Assembly (NCBI GenBank): GCA_043780595.1
Contig: JAYWCL010000060.1
Coordinates: forward strand, 1 to 24,388
Length of the DNA: 24,388 bases
Source: Limnoglobus sp043780595
GTDB lineage: Bacteria; Planctomycetota; Planctomycetia; Gemmatales; Gemmataceae
Direction: 5' to 3'
The stretch's first letter is position 1. Every line of letters begins with the position of its first letter. A program made the translations under genes and the position numbers. Below, piece after piece: positions 24,071 through 24,388 of the stretch. The notes under the pieces were generated by a model. The model saw only the letters and a list, made by a program, of their open reading frames with translations. It was not told the DNA's origin and searched no databases.

Positions 24071-24093
24071 CCTCGCTAGCGCGTCGGGCTAAC
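24071..24093 (-). repeat. Right arm of 23-bp inverted repeat
   Basis: Reverse complement of 23758-23780 with 22 of 23 bases equal. It contains the palindrome CGCTAGCG, where the left arm has CGCCAGCG. Confidence 0.8.
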
Positions 24094-24152
24094 GGGATGG
24101 ATTGTTTGTCCGTACTCACCTGCTACCCAATACCGCCACGATTTGAACCGTG

Positions 24153-24300
24153 TCAGTTGAAGAACTGGGCGATGGGCACGTCGAAGCCGGGCAGGATGTC
24201 GGGTAGCGTGAGGCGGTCGCCGTTGTGGAAGCGTTGCGGGAGTTCGCGTTCGCGGAACACCTCCACCGACTCGGTTTGCGGGTCGAGTACTAGTGCGTCG
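24153..24300 (-). pseudogene. 3' remnant of a Uma2-family nuclease gene
   Basis: The minus strand reads LVLDPQTESVEVFREREL, then a segment with NGDRLTLPDILPGFDVPIAQFFN and a stop at 24153. This is the C-terminus of the Uma2 (DUF820) family, PD-(D/E)xK-like putative endonucleases: the VLDP-x-T-x-x-VEVF strand and the LPGF-x-(V/L)P-(I/L) end are characteristic. Upstream the frame hits TAA at 24330-24332 and the sequence changes to the transposase tail, so the first three quarters, including the catalytic residues, are missing here. The exact break lies around 24288-24300. Confidence 0.78.
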
Positions 24301-24388
24301 TCAAGTCTTGGTTTTGGGGTAAAGTCGCTTTAACTTTATGCGTGCGTCTGCGAGTTTGAATTGCCAGTCGACGCCGCGTTGCTTGGCG
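24301..24388 (-). mobile_element. C-terminus of an IS630-family transposase, runs off window
   Basis: The last 28 residues before TGA (24301-24303) include VDWQFKLADARIKLKRLYP, which I recognise as the conserved C-terminal end of IS630-type transposases (W-x-F-x-x-x-DARIKLKRLYP). The rest of the gene lies beyond base 24388. IS630 elements insert at TA, and two TA dinucleotides (24288-24289 and 24291-24292) sit at the boundary with the Uma2 remnant. I could not identify the terminal repeat from one end only. Confidence 0.75.

Larger units (their letters stand above)
23714..24152. other. Gene-free region with inverted repeats
   Basis: A 439-bp stretch between the symporter stop and the Uma2 remnant. 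It holds a pair of inverted 23-bp repeats about 330 bp apart and a small perfect hairpin at 23986-24004. Long open frames on both strands cross it, but they lack start signals and translate the repeat (PLARRASEG), a known kind of spurious peptide in these genomes, so I call no gene. Confidence 0.6.

Noticed and set aside
23724..24119. 131-codon open frame on the minus strand containing PLARRASEGV
   Set aside because: It crosses both inverted-repeat arms and the hairpin, has no ribosome binding site, and the RASEG peptide is a translation of a dispersed repeat.

Overview
The window looks like chromosomal DNA of a planctomycete of the Gemmata group (Gemmataceae). The support is a high-GC genome, a DUF1559 prepilin-like protein, an extracellular protein whose N-terminus carries the planctomycete-type LEGRDVPA motif, a YdjY-domain secreted protein, MJ0042-style zinc-ribbon membrane proteins, an OprB-type porin, and intergenic heptamer and 'RASEG'-type repeats. 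This is a judgement from recognised families; no search was run. Genes are dense, on both strands, and often overlap by a few bases, either as ATGA/GTGA couplings or tail to tail.

Layout. 128-748(-): small secreted protein. 983-2627(+): zinc-ribbon membrane protein and a small membrane protein that seems to start at ATC. 2707-3909(+): lone 2-oxoacid dehydrogenase E2. 3906-5216(-): dicarboxylate/amino-acid:cation symporter with a changed cation-site motif. 5303-5938(-): RNase HI with a C-terminal extension, divergent from a T4 Rnl1-type RNA ligase (6028-7305) that is followed by a secreted dienelactone hydrolase. 8092-9818(-): coupled family-2 glycosyltransferase and NodB-type deacetylase. 9983-11727(+): ABC-2 export ATPase and permease. 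11721-12623(-): conserved uncharacterised protein. 12887-13915(-): SdrD/B-domain extracellular protein. 14493-16435(+): compact DUF1559, PepSY-like lipoprotein and TauE/TSUP operon. 16476-17657(-): zinc-ribbon membrane protein. 17778-20013(+): YdjY protein and OprB-like porin. 20001-21635(-): fused two-domain ABC permease. 21735-23713(+): DUF485 protein and ActP-like symporter. The right end holds an inverted-repeat intergenic region, a Uma2 remnant, and the C-terminus of an IS630-type transposase running off the window.

What stands out: (i) an Rnl1-type RNA ligase with all nucleotidyltransferase motifs, back to back with an RNase H; (ii) the DUF1559/PepSY/TSUP operon, bracketed by two direct copies of the last 73 bp of a zinc-ribbon gene, one of them an orphan relic; (iii) a Uma2 gene apparently cut by an IS630-type element; (iv) a NodC/NodB-like synthase and deacetylase pair; (v) a 19-bp hairpin that pairs fully only as plus-strand RNA. 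I see no CRISPR array, rRNA or tRNA. The best candidate for an undescribed system is the RNase H / RNA ligase locus, but a system there is inference.
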